A stretch of 35,813 bases of DNA from an uncultured Burkholderiales bacterium (GTDB lineage: Bacteria > Pseudomonadota > Gammaproteobacteria > Burkholderiales > Burkholderiaceae_C): the NCBI GenBank assembly GCA_903844775.1, contig CAIMUZ010000216.1:1-35813 (forward strand), written 5' to 3'. Positions 24,674 through 32,476 of the stretch are shown piece by piece. Each line of letters starts with the position of its first letter. Position 1 is the first letter of the stretch. The notes under the pieces were generated by a model. The model was given only the letters and a program-made list of their open reading frames with translations. It ran no database searches and was not told the origin of the DNA. The position numbers and the translations under genes were made by a program.

Positions 24674-25666
24674 ATGGCCAAACTACCTCTCAGCTTTGCG
24701 TGTTGGAATTACGATCGCACCCGCGCCTTGATGGACGGTAGTGTGCAAGTGGACGGCATTGATTTAAATTATCTCAATCTTCCCGTAGAGGAAACATTTT
24801 TTCGCATGGCTCGTTTTCGCGAGTTTGATGTCTGTGAAATGTCTTTGTCGTCTTACTGCGTGTCCTTGCACAAACCCGACCGGCCTTTCATTGCCATTCC
24901 CGTTTTTCCTTCCCGCTTCTTTCGTCACTCTAGCATCTACGTGAATGCCAATTCAGGGATCAATGAGCCTCAAGATTTGATTGGCAAACGCATCGCAAGT
25001 CCTGAATACCAAATGACGGCGCCCGTCTGGATTCGCGGCATTCTGCAAGACCACTATGGCGTGCCTGTTGATGCCCAGCCCTACTTGTTTGGTGGTGAAG
25101 AGGAAACGGGACGCATTGAAAAGCAGAAACTTAACTTGCCTCCCAATATTAAGGTGCACCCTATTGGACCTCACCAAACCTTGTCGCAGATGTTGCACGA
25201 TGGCGAGTTGGACGCACTTTATACCGCACGCATGCCATCTTCATTTTTAAAGGGCGATGGCAAAGTAAAGCGATTGTTCGAAAACTATGTCGAAATAGAG
25301 CGAGCCTACTATCGTCAAACTAAAATTTTCCCCATCATGCACACCGTGGTCATTCGCCGTGAAGTCTATGAAGCCAACCGATGGATTGCACAGTCTCTGA
25401 CCAAGGCTTTTATTGAGGCGCAGCGTAAAACCTACGAAGATCTGTATGAAACTGCAGCACTCAAGGCCATGTTGCCATGGTTGACTGCGCACGTAGAAGA
25501 GGCGCGTAAAGAGTTTGGCAACGACTGGTGGTCTTATGGCCTGGAGAAAAACGTAGATGTGTTGGAAACTTTCACGCGCTACCATCATGAGCAAGGCTTA
25601 TCGCCGCGCAAGTTGAAGCCTCAAGAGTTGTTCGCGCCTGAGTCGCTCGAAGCTTTCAAAATCTAA
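24674..25666 (+). CDS. ophC: 4,5-dihydroxyphthalate decarboxylase
   Basis: Protein of 330 residues matching the Pht5/OphC group that removes one carboxyl group from 4,5-dihydroxyphthalate to give protocatechuate. Characteristic text: LSFACWNYDRTRALMDGSVQVDGIDLNYLN, then EETFFRMARFREFDVCEMSLSSYCVS and FPSRFFRHSSIYVN. The fold is that of periplasmic binding proteins, but there is no signal peptide, as expected for the cytoplasmic enzyme. This is the most substrate-specific gene of the cluster and is the main argument for phthalate as the growth substrate. An uncharacterised binding-protein-like paralogue is the alternative. It follows the TTT receptor gene by 18 bases. Confidence 0.9.
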   Translation: MAKLPLSFACWNYDRTRALMDGSVQVDGIDLNYLNLPVEETFFRMARFREFDVCEMSLSSYCVSLHKPDRPFIAIPVFPSRFFRHSSIYVNANSGINEPQDLIGKRIASPEYQMTAPVWIRGILQDHYGVPVDAQPYLFGGEEETGRIEKQKLNLPPNIKVHPIGPHQTLSQMLHDGELDALYTARMPSSFLKGDGKVKRLFENYVEIERAYYRQTKIFPIMHTVVIRREVYEANRWIAQSLTKAFIEAQRKTYEDLYETAALKAMLPWLTAHVEEARKEFGNDWWSYGLEKNVDVLETFTRYHHEQGLSPRKLKPQELFAPESLEAFKI

Positions 25667-25687
25667 TTTCACAGAAAAGAGTTCCAC

Positions 25688-26440
25688 ATGGAGTTTTCGC
25701 TCAGCACCGATGTGGTGCTGATCACTGCGGCGTGTACTGCAGCGATTCTTTTGGGTGGCATTGTCAAAGGCACGCTGGGTGTTGGTTTGCCTCTTTTTGC
25801 TGTACCCCTCATGTCACTCATGATTGGCAGTACACAAGCCATCGCATTGGTTGCTGCGCCCGTGTTGGCCTCCAACATTTGGCAGGCTTGGCAAGAAGGC
25901 AGTTGGAAGGCCAGTCTGAAACGCTTTTGGCCGCTCATGCTGACGCAAGGCATCATGACCGTGTTAGCGGTTCAATGGACCTTGTCTTTCAGTGTGAAAC
26001 AACTCAACATGCTGGTTGCCTTTGCCGTGGTGCTGGCGGTGGTGTCCATGCTTTTCAAACCCAGCTTTAGCATTCCACCTGACAAAGAAAAGTGGATTGG
26101 CGCATTGGTGGGCGTGCTGTCGGGCATGTTGGGGGGTGTTTCTTCACTGATGGGACCTATCTTGATCAGCTACACCATGTCTTTGAAAATGCAGAGAGAT
26201 GAATTTGTCGGCGCCATCAGCGTGATTTATTTGAACGCTGCATGGCCGCTTTATGTGGCCATGTACAGTTTTGGACGCATGGAAACTGTTGACCTTGGGT
26301 ATTCTTTCTTGGCGCTCATTCCCATGGCGCTGGGTTTAAAGGCGGGTCAAAAATTAAGGCATCGATTGAGTGAAGATGGATTCAGAAAAGCCTTGCTGGC
26401 GTTCTTGGTTTTTGTCGCCAGTTTGTTGGTGTTGCGATAG
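25688..26440 (+). CDS. TauE/SafE-family membrane permease
   Basis: Integral membrane protein of 250 residues with about seven to eight hydrophobic helices. The internal repeat typical of TauE/SafE is visible: ILLGGIVKGTLGVGLPLFAVPLMSLMIG in the first half and ALVGVLSGMLGGVSSLMGPILISYTMSL in the second. Family members move sulfite, sulfoacetate, taurine-derived and other organic anions. As last gene of the Rieske-TTT-decarboxylase operon (21-base gap) it could carry the aromatic acid across the inner membrane; the window offers no other permease for the pathway. That role is inference. Convergent with the YqaA-type gene. Confidence 0.9.
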   Translation: MEFSLSTDVVLITAACTAAILLGGIVKGTLGVGLPLFAVPLMSLMIGSTQAIALVAAPVLASNIWQAWQEGSWKASLKRFWPLMLTQGIMTVLAVQWTLSFSVKQLNMLVAFAVVLAVVSMLFKPSFSIPPDKEKWIGALVGVLSGMLGGVSSLMGPILISYTMSLKMQRDEFVGAISVIYLNAAWPLYVAMYSFGRMETVDLGYSFLALIPMALGLKAGQKLRHRLSEDGFRKALLAFLVFVASLLVLR

Positions 26441-26465
26441 ATGACTTTGCAGGCTTGACCTTGGA

Positions 26466-26981
26466 TTAAAAAACCCAAAGCAACAATGAAGTCATAACAA
26501 GGTAGCGTAAAAATTTTCCGATGGCCATGTAGAAAGTGCATGCCATGAGTGGCATCTTGAGCCATCCTGCCACAGCGCAGATCGGATCCCCTACCCCAGG
26601 CAACCAAGACAGCAAGCAAGCTTTGGGTCCCATCTGCTGCAACCATTGAAGCGCGCGCGAATGCATTTTGTCACTCACACTGCTGGGGGCACGTTCACCC
26701 GCTGATTGACGTTTTCGAACCAAATCAACCGCCTGATGGGTGCCATAGCCCATCCACCAACTCACCATGCCGCCCAAAGTGTTGCCTGCCGTGGCGACCC
26801 CAATGGCCGCCCAAAATAAATCAGGGTTGAGCTTGATCAAGCCAAAGACAGCCGGCTCTGAGCCCAAGGGCAGCAGTGTGGCCGAGATGAACGAAATCAC
26901 AAACACTGTCGATAAACCGTGTTCGGGAAACGCCAACCAAGCCAATAGTTGCGTCAGGTGTGATGTGAGCCAAGCTTCCAT
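26466..26981 (-). CDS. YqaA-family (DedA/SNARE-associated-like) membrane protein
   Basis: Small inner-membrane protein of 171 residues of the YqaA branch of the DedA/VTT superfamily. Visible: FVISFISATLLPLGSEPAVFGLI, ATAGNTLGGMVSWWMGYG and LLSWLPGVGDPICAVAGWLKM, the last being the conserved glycine/proline loop. Four or so membrane segments are expected. Relatives are proposed to handle lipids or membrane potential; no specific role is known. Monocistronic on its strand, diverging from dusB across 132 AT-rich bases. Confidence 0.88.
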   Translation of the reverse strand: MEAWLTSHLTQLLAWLAFPEHGLSTVFVISFISATLLPLGSEPAVFGLIKLNPDLFWAAIGVATAGNTLGGMVSWWMGYGTHQAVDLVRKRQSAGERAPSSVSDKMHSRALQWLQQMGPKACLLSWLPGVGDPICAVAGWLKMPLMACTFYMAIGKFLRYLVMTSLLLWVF

Positions 26982-27058
26982 TTAGCTCAGAGTGTAGCCA
27001 AAGGTTTCTATTTTTTATTTTCTTTAAAAATAATTCCTTTGCTCAAAAATTAAGCAAT

Positions 27059-27064
27059 TACAAT
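27059..27064 (+). promoter_or_regulatory. Candidate -10 element upstream of dusB-fis-purH
   Basis: TACAAT, 5 of 6 matches to TATAAT, 49 bases before the dusB ATG. It lies in an AT-rich stretch that also holds the inverted repeat TTGCT (27039-27043) / AGCAA (27053-27057). No good -35 at standard spacing is visible, so confidence is limited. The same TACAATCG string precedes the rubredoxin gene. Confidence 0.38.
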
Positions 27065-27113
27065 CGTGCCTCCTTTTTAAGCAGATCGACTTTTTCATCC
27101 CCTCGCCTTGTCC

Positions 27114-28157
27114 ATGCAAATCGGACCTTACGTTTTACCCAATGCTGTTTTTGCGGCGCCCATGGCGGGCGTCACGGATCGGCCATTTCGCCAACTGTGC
27201 AGGCAGTTTGGTGCGGGCTACGCTGTGAGCGAAATGGTGACATCGCGCAAAGACTTGTGGAAAAGCTTGAAAACATCGCGACGCGCCAATCATGAGGGGG
27301 AACCTGGCCCTATTGCTGTCCAGATTGCGGGCACCGATGCGCCCATGATGGCCGAAGCAGCGGCCTACAACATTGACCAAGGCGCACAGATCATTGACAT
27401 CAACATGGGATGCCCCGCTAAAAAAGTTTGTAACAAATGGGCTGGCTCTGCGCTGATGCAAAACGAGACCTTGGCCATTGAGATTGCCGCAGCAGTGGTG
27501 GCAGTTTGTGCACCCCGGGGCGTGCCTGTGACCTTGAAAATGCGAACGGGCTGGTGCGACACAGAAAAAAATGCATTGGTATTGGCCAAGGCCTTTGAAA
27601 ATGTGGGCATTCAGATGGTGACGGTGCATGGCCGCACGCGTGAGCAAGGCTACAAAGGCTTTGCCGAATACGACACCGTGGCCGCGGTGAAGGCCGCCCT
27701 TCGTATTCCAGTGGTGGCCAATGGTGACATTGATTCACCCGAAAAAGCATTGCAGGTTCTAAAGCACACCGGTGCCGATGCCGTCATGGTGGGACGCGCC
27801 GCACAAGGCCGCCCTTGGATCTTTCGCGAGATGGTACATTTTTTGGCCACGGGCGAGCACTTGGCGCCGCCCTTGGTGGCCGAGGTCAAGCGTGCGCTGC
27901 TGGCGCATTTGGAAGATCACTATGGTTTGTATGGCGAACTCACAGGTGTTCGCTCCGCACGAAAACACATTGGTTGGTATGTGCGTGACTTGCCGGGGGG
28001 TGATGACTTCAGAGATCACATGAACACATTGGAAACGGCCGTTTTGCAATCGCGCGCCGTGGCAGATTTTTTTGAAGAAATGGCAGCGCAAATGGAGCGC
28101 ATGCCGAAGGCTGTTGCAGTCATTCGACCTGCAATGGCTTTGGAGACCATGGAATGA
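27114..28157 (+). CDS. dusB: tRNA-dihydrouridine synthase B
   Basis: FMN-dependent enzyme of 347 residues that reduces uridine to dihydrouridine in tRNA. The barrel start is VFAAPMAGVTDRPFRQLCRQFGAGYAVSEM. NMGCPAKKVCNKWAGSALM holds the catalytic cysteine, and TVHGRTREQGYKGFAEYD plus VVANGDIDSPEKAL and VMVGRAAQGRPWIF are the FMN-phosphate loops. Start ATG 27114; an in-frame TTG two codons earlier is a less likely alternative. It overlaps fis by four bases (ATGA), the arrangement conserved in proteobacteria, where dusB leads the fis operon. Confidence 0.96.
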   Translation: MQIGPYVLPNAVFAAPMAGVTDRPFRQLCRQFGAGYAVSEMVTSRKDLWKSLKTSRRANHEGEPGPIAVQIAGTDAPMMAEAAAYNIDQGAQIIDINMGCPAKKVCNKWAGSALMQNETLAIEIAAAVVAVCAPRGVPVTLKMRTGWCDTEKNALVLAKAFENVGIQMVTVHGRTREQGYKGFAEYDTVAAVKAALRIPVVANGDIDSPEKALQVLKHTGADAVMVGRAAQGRPWIFREMVHFLATGEHLAPPLVAEVKRALLAHLEDHYGLYGELTGVRSARKHIGWYVRDLPGGDDFRDHMNTLETAVLQSRAVADFFEEMAAQMERMPKAVAVIRPAMALETME

Positions 28158-28390
28158 CCAAGAAGAAAATTGACGAATGCATCCGCGAAAGCTTGAACGC
28201 TTATTTTCACGACATGGACGGTGAAGAACCCAATGGCATGTACGACATGCTGTTGAATACCGTTGAAAAACCCTTGCTTGAAGTGGTGATGCAACGCGCA
28301 GATCAAAATCAATCGCGCGCTGCGGAGTGGCTTGGCTTGAACCGCAATACATTGCGTAAAAAATTAATTGAACACAAACTTTTGAAATGA
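28154..28390 (+). CDS. fis: Fis-family DNA-binding protein
   Basis: Small nucleoid-associated regulator of 78 residues, shorter than the 98-residue E. coli Fis but typical for betaproteobacteria. The C-terminal helix-turn-helix is [22 protein letters not shown], and [13 protein letters not shown] is the dimerisation helix. The N-terminal beta-hairpin arm of enterobacterial Fis is reduced. It bends DNA and modulates rRNA, recombination and growth-phase genes in characterised species. It overlaps dusB and is followed by purH after four bases, so all three are probably one transcript. Confidence 0.94.
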   Translation: MTKKKIDECIRESLNAYFHDMDGEEPNGMYDMLLNTVEKPLLEVVMQRADQNQSRAAEWLGLNRNTLRKKLIEHKLLK

Positions 28391-28394
28391 AAAA

Positions 28395-29975
28395 ATGAAA
28401 GCATTGATTTCTGTCTCTGACAAAACGGGTATTGTTGAGTTTGCACAAGCACTGCATGCGCTGAAAGTCGAGTTGGTGTCCACCGGCGGCACCGCCAAAC
28501 TGTTGGCTGAAAAAGGCTTGCCCGTGACCGAAGTTGCTCAAGTGACAGAGTTTCCAGAAATGCTTGATGGCCGCGTCAAAACATTGCACCCGAAAGTACA
28601 CGGTGGTTTGTTGGCGCGGCGCGATGTGCCTGAGCACATGGCGGCGTTGAAAGAACACGGCATACAAACCATCGATTTGCTCATCGTCAATCTGTATCCC
28701 TTTGAAGCCACGGTGGCGAAGCCTGGATGCACCTTGGAAGATGCCATTGAAAACATCGATATTGGCGGCCCCGCCATGGTGCGCAGTGCGGCCAAGAATT
28801 GGAAAGACGTGGCTGTTCTCACCGATGCATCGCAATACGCCACCGTCATTGAAGAACTCAAGGCGCATGGCGAAGTGTCTGAAAAAACACGCTTTGCATT
28901 ATCAGTCGCCGCCTTCAATCGCATCAGCAATTACGACGCGGCCATCAGTGATTATTTGTCTTCCTACAACCTGCAAGACCACACCCGCACAGAATATCCT
29001 TCGCAATCCAATGGCCGCTTTGTGAAATTACAAGACCTGCGTTATGGTGAGAATCCGCACCAAACTGCGGCGTTCTATCGAGACCTCTTCCCCGCACCCG
29101 GCTCTTTGGTCACAGCCGTTCAGTTACAAGGCAAAGAACTGTCTTACAACAACATCGCCGATGCCGATGCGGCCTGGGAATGTGTCAAGAGCTTTTCGCA
29201 AGCCGCTTGCGTGATCGTGAAGCACGCCAATCCTTGCGGTGTGGCGGTGGGTGACAACGCACTGGATTCGTACAGCAAAGCGTTTCAAACCGATCCCACA
29301 TCGGCCTTTGGCGGCATCATTGCCCTGAACCGTACAGTGGACGCAGCAGCAGCGCAGCACATCAGCAAGCAGTTTGTGGAGGTGCTCATGGCGCCTGCTT
29401 ACTCAGCCGAAGCCTTGGAAATTTTCAAAGCCAAAGCCAATGTGCGTGTGCTGCAAATTGCATTGCCAGAATTCAAAGCCGGTGGCACCCCCCATGAGCA
29501 AGGCCGCAACGCCCAAGACATCAAGCGCGTCGGCTCAGGTTTGCTGATTCAATCTGCAGACAATCACGAATTGCAATTGACGGATCTCAAGGTGGTCACT
29601 AAAGTGCAACCTACGCCGGATCAACTGCAAGATTTGTTGTTTGCCTGGAAAGTGGCCAAGTACGTGAAGAGCAATGCCATTGTGTTCTGCGCCAACGGCA
29701 TGACCATGGGTGTGGGTGCTGGGCAAATGAGCCGCTTGGACTCGGCGCGCATTGCCAGCATCAAGGCCGGTCATGCCGGTTTGAGTTTGCAAAATACGGT
29801 GGTGGCCAGTGATGCTTTCTTCCCGTTCCGCGACGGATTGGACGTGGTGGTAGATGCTGGCGCCAATTGCGTGATTCAGCCGGGTGGCTCGATGCGCGAC
29901 GGCGAGGTGATTGCGGCTGCCGACGAGCGTGGCGTGGCCATGGTGTTCTCAGGCGTCCGCCACTTCCGTCACTGA
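28395..29975 (+). CDS. purH: Bifunctional AICAR transformylase/IMP cyclohydrolase
   Basis: Enzyme of 526 residues catalysing the last two steps of de novo IMP synthesis. The N-terminal IMP cyclohydrolase (MGS-like) domain shows [27 protein letters not shown] and [20 protein letters not shown]. The AICAR transformylase half shows [30 protein letters not shown] and the catalytic [11 protein letters not shown] (Lys-His). AFGGIIALN and [18 protein letters not shown] follow as in the family. It closely follows fis. Its TGA at 29973-29975 directly abuts the hemL stop on the other strand. Confidence 0.98.
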   Translation: MKALISVSDKTGIVEFAQALHALKVELVSTGGTAKLLAEKGLPVTEVAQVTEFPEMLDGRVKTLHPKVHGGLLARRDVPEHMAALKEHGIQTIDLLIVNLYPFEATVAKPGCTLEDAIENIDIGGPAMVRSAAKNWKDVAVLTDASQYATVIEELKAHGEVSEKTRFALSVAAFNRISNYDAAISDYLSSYNLQDHTRTEYPSQSNGRFVKLQDLRYGENPHQTAAFYRDLFPAPGSLVTAVQLQGKELSYNNIADADAAWECVKSFSQAACVIVKHANPCGVAVGDNALDSYSKAFQTDPTSAFGGIIALNRTVDAAAAQHISKQFVEVLMAPAYSAEALEIFKAKANVRVLQIALPEFKAGGTPHEQGRNAQDIKRVGSGLLIQSADNHELQLTDLKVVTKVQPTPDQLQDLLFAWKVAKYVKSNAIVFCANGMTMGVGAGQMSRLDSARIASIKAGHAGLSLQNTVVASDAFFPFRDGLDVVVDAGANCVIQPGGSMRDGEVIAAADERGVAMVFSGVRHFRH

Positions 29976-31280
29976 TTAAAGCGTCTTGAAAATCTCGCGC
30001 GCTGCACTCACCGTGTCTGCAATGTCTTGCGCGGAGTGCGCGCCACTCACAAAACCTGCTTCGTAGAGTGCAGGTGCGATGTAAACGCCGCGGTCTAGCA
30101 AACCATGGAACAAGGTGTTGAACTTGGTGCCATCTGTTTTCATCACTTGCGCGTAGTTGCTGGGCAATGTGGGCAACAAGAAGAACCCGAACATACCGCC
30201 TTCGCAGTCGCCTGCAAAGGGCACGCCTTCTGCGACAGCGGCGGCCGTCAGGCCGTCTACCAGTGAACGTGTTTTGGCGCTCAGTGCATCAAAGAAACCA
30301 GGCTTGCTGATTTCTGCCAAAGTGGCCAAACCGCATGCGGTGGCCACAGGATTGCCACTCAAGGTGCCGGCTTGGTAAACAGGGCCCAAAGGTGCCAATT
30401 GCTCCATGACAGCGCGCTTGCCACCAAAGGCGGCCAAGGGCATACCGCCGCCAATCACTTTGCCCATCACCGTCATGTCGGGCTCAAAGCCAGCAATACT
30501 TTTGGCATAAACGCTTTGCGCACTGCCCAGCGCCACGCGGCAACCCGTCATCACTTCGTCAAACACCAGCAAGGCGCCATATTGGCTGCACAGTTCGCGG
30601 CAGCGTTTCATGAAGGGCACACTGGCGCGCACAAAGTTCATGTTGCCTGCAATGGGCTCGATCATGAGGCAGGCCAGCTCAGGGCCATGAATTTTGAAAG
30701 CTTCTTCAAGTTGCTCGATGTTGTTGTACTCGAGTACCAAAGTGTGTTGCACCACTTCGGGAGGCACGCCTGCGCTAGTGGGGTTGCCAAAGGTGGCCAA
30801 GCCTGAGCCGGCTTTGACCAAAAGGGCGTCGGCGTGGCCGTGGTAGCAGCCTTCAAACTTGATGATCTTGCTTCGGCCCGTAGCGCCGCGCGCCAAGCGC
30901 AAAGCACTCATGCCGGCTTCGGTGCCTGAGCTGACCAAGCGCACCATGTCCATGGACGGCACAAGTTGGAGCAAGGCTTCGACCAACTCAACTTCGCGCT
31001 CGGTGGGCGCGCCAAAAGAAAAGCCATCGAGTACCGCTTTTTGCACGGCTTCTAAAACCGCAGGGTGGCCGTGACCCAAAATCATGGGGCCCCACGAGCC
31101 GATGTAGTCGATGTATTTTTTGCCGTTGGCATCCCAGAAGTAAGCGCCTTCTGCACGCTTCACAAAGCGGGGTGTGCCGCCTACTGCGCGAAATGCGCGC
31201 ACGGGAGAATTGACGCCGCCCGGGATGACTTGGCGTGCACGTTCGAACAGGGTTTCGTTGAGGTCAGTGTTTTGTTTCAT
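29976..31280 (-). CDS. hemL: Glutamate-1-semialdehyde 2,1-aminomutase
   Basis: PLP enzyme of 434 residues that makes 5-aminolevulinate in the C5 tetrapyrrole pathway. [23 protein letters not shown] is the classic N-terminus. [33 protein letters not shown] and [13 protein letters not shown] form the cofactor site, and [17 protein letters not shown] holds the Schiff-base lysine (K274). Start ATG 31280 overlaps the thiD 3' end by 17 bases; an in-frame ATG at 31295 has no ribosome site. The common motif FDEVMTGFRV has C in place of F here, a conservative oddity. It is coupled to thiD and convergent with purH with no bases between the stops. Confidence 0.97.
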   Translation of the reverse strand: MKQNTDLNETLFERARQVIPGGVNSPVRAFRAVGGTPRFVKRAEGAYFWDANGKKYIDYIGSWGPMILGHGHPAVLEAVQKAVLDGFSFGAPTEREVELVEALLQLVPSMDMVRLVSSGTEAGMSALRLARGATGRSKIIKFEGCYHGHADALLVKAGSGLATFGNPTSAGVPPEVVQHTLVLEYNNIEQLEEAFKIHGPELACLMIEPIAGNMNFVRASVPFMKRCRELCSQYGALLVFDEVMTGCRVALGSAQSVYAKSIAGFEPDMTVMGKVIGGGMPLAAFGGKRAVMEQLAPLGPVYQAGTLSGNPVATACGLATLAEISKPGFFDALSAKTRSLVDGLTAAAVAEGVPFAGDCEGGMFGFFLLPTLPSNYAQVMKTDGTKFNTLFHGLLDRGVYIAPALYEAGFVSGAHSAQDIADTVSAAREIFKTL

Positions 31281-32214
31281 TGATTGGCATTTCAAAAAAA
31301 TCGGTGTTCATGTCAGGGCCTTCGGCCTCGCTTGCTTCACCATCTTCGTCATCGGGGTCTGGTAAAGCCCAGAATAGTCTATCGGGAATGACATGGCCCA
31401 TACCGGGGCGAAAACCCTCGTCTAGGCAACGGTCTAGGTAGTGCAAAGCTTCGCTGGCGGCTGCCGACAAATCGAGGCCGGTGGCAATCAAGGCGGCCAG
31501 CGCCGCAGACAAGGTTTCGCCAGCACCGCTGAACACAGCTTCAATGCGTTCGAACTTCTCATGGCCCACCACGGTTTCGGGAGTGGCCAAGACGTTGTCA
31601 ATTTGTTGGTCCGTTGAAGAGAGACCTGTGACCAGCGTGTATGGCACGCCCAATTCAGCCGCGGCTTTGGCAATGTCGCGGGGGCCCGGGTTTTTTTCAC
31701 TCGACCAATCGGGCAAGAGCCAGCGGCGCAAGGTGCTGTGGTGACCCACCAAAATACTGGTTTGGGGCAGCAGTAATTCGCGAAAGGCATCCAGGTATTG
31801 GTCGATTTGATCATCCTCCCACCATGACAAATTAGGCATGTACGCCACGACAGGCACGCCGTCATAGTCTGCGGTCAGTTCGGCAATGATGCTTAGATTT
31901 TCAGCGCTGCCGGCAAAGCCAACTTTGATGACCTGCGGTGGCACGTCTTCTAAAATGGCCCGTGCTTGGTCGCCCACAGCTTCTTCATTGAGGGGAAAGA
32001 AGTCAAAAATTTGAGCAGTGTCTCGGGCATAGGCACCCGTGAGAACGGGCAGGGCATGCGCGCCCACCGAGGCAATGGCCAAACCATCGGCACTGATACC
32101 GCCAGCGCCGCTAGGATCGCTGGCATTGAAAACCAAAACGCATGCAATGGCTGCTTCGTCTTCGCTGTCGAGTTCTGTTTCGGGTAAATCTGACGGTGGT
32201 AATGAGGTGCTCAT
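31264..32214 (-). CDS. thiD: ThiD-like hydroxymethylpyrimidine/phosphomethylpyrimidine kinase with altered active site
   Basis: Ribokinase-fold protein of 316 residues related to ThiD, which phosphorylates HMP and HMP-phosphate for thiamine synthesis. [32 protein letters not shown] matches the ThiD substrate segment, and VIKVGFAGS and [15 protein letters not shown] the later motifs. In ThiD the last motif reads G-x-GCT with a catalytic cysteine, and in related kinases G-x-GD; here glutamate E233 occupies that place (GAGETL), confirmed in the codons. An acidic C-terminal tail ([14 protein letters not shown]) and an acidic N-terminus are extra to E. coli ThiD (~266 residues). Activity is therefore uncertain. 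It overlaps hemL and diverges from the rubredoxin gene. Confidence 0.85.
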   Translation of the reverse strand: MSTSLPPSDLPETELDSEDEAAIACVLVFNASDPSGAGGISADGLAIASVGAHALPVLTGAYARDTAQIFDFFPLNEEAVGDQARAILEDVPPQVIKVGFAGSAENLSIIAELTADYDGVPVVAYMPNLSWWEDDQIDQYLDAFRELLLPQTSILVGHHSTLRRWLLPDWSSEKNPGPRDIAKAAAELGVPYTLVTGLSSTDQQIDNVLATPETVVGHEKFERIEAVFSGAGETLSAALAALIATGLDLSAAASEALHYLDRCLDEGFRPGMGHVIPDRLFWALPDPDDEDGEASEAEGPDMNTDFFEMPINETKH

Positions 32215-32233
32215 GGGTTACATTCAAGCCCGA

Positions 32234-32239
32234 TACAAT
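32234..32239 (+). promoter_or_regulatory. Candidate -10 element of the rubredoxin gene
   Basis: TACAAT, 5 of 6 consensus bases, 33 bases before the GTG start, in the 57-bp gap between divergent thiD and the rubredoxin gene. No convincing -35 at 17 bases. The string TACAATCG recurs upstream of dusB. Confidence 0.35.
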
Positions 32240-32271
32240 CGCTTTATTCTATTCGACACCGGTGACACACT

Positions 32272-32445
32272 GTGACTGATACTAAAACTTGGATGTGCTT
32301 AATTTGTGGCTGGATTTACGACGAGGCCACGGGTTCCCCCGAAGAAGGCATTGCGCCGGGTACGGCGTGGGCCGATGTGCCCATGAACTGGACTTGTCCT
32401 GAGTGCGGTGCCCGCAAAGAAGACTTTGAAATGGTGGCCATCTAA
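32272..32445 (+). CDS. Rubredoxin
   Basis: Small iron protein of 57 residues. The single Fe is bound by two CxxC knuckles: MCLICGWIYDEATG at C9 and C12, and WTCPECGARKEDFE at C42 and C45. The sequence between (GSPEEGIAPGTAWADVP) is the normal rubredoxin loop, so the protein is complete. It carries electrons, for example to alkane hydroxylases or oxygen-stress reductases; in Burkholderiales it sits beside thiD/hemL with no established link. Start GTG 32272 gives a standard N-terminal tail; ATG 32293 would begin just before the first knuckle. No clear ribosome site is seen. It is easily missed because of its size and GTG start. Confidence 0.93.
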   Translation: MTDTKTWMCLICGWIYDEATGSPEEGIAPGTAWADVPMNWTCPECGARKEDFEMVAI

Positions 32446-32465
32446 GGCCTGACTTGGGTGGCCTT
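32444..32465. terminator. Possible weak stem-loop between rubredoxin and photolyase genes
   Basis: AAGGCC and GGCCTT form a perfect 6-bp stem around a 10-base loop, starting at the rubredoxin stop codon. No T-run follows directly on either strand; the nearest T-run (32485-32491) lies in the photolyase coding end. It may serve the two convergent genes, but weakly. Confidence 0.3.
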
Positions 32466-32476
32466 TGATGGCGGCC

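Noticed and set aside
27759-28868. 369-codon minus-strand open frame across dusB, fis and purH
   Set aside because: It is antisense to three well-conserved genes and has low-quality, Cys/His/Arg-rich sequence without motifs.
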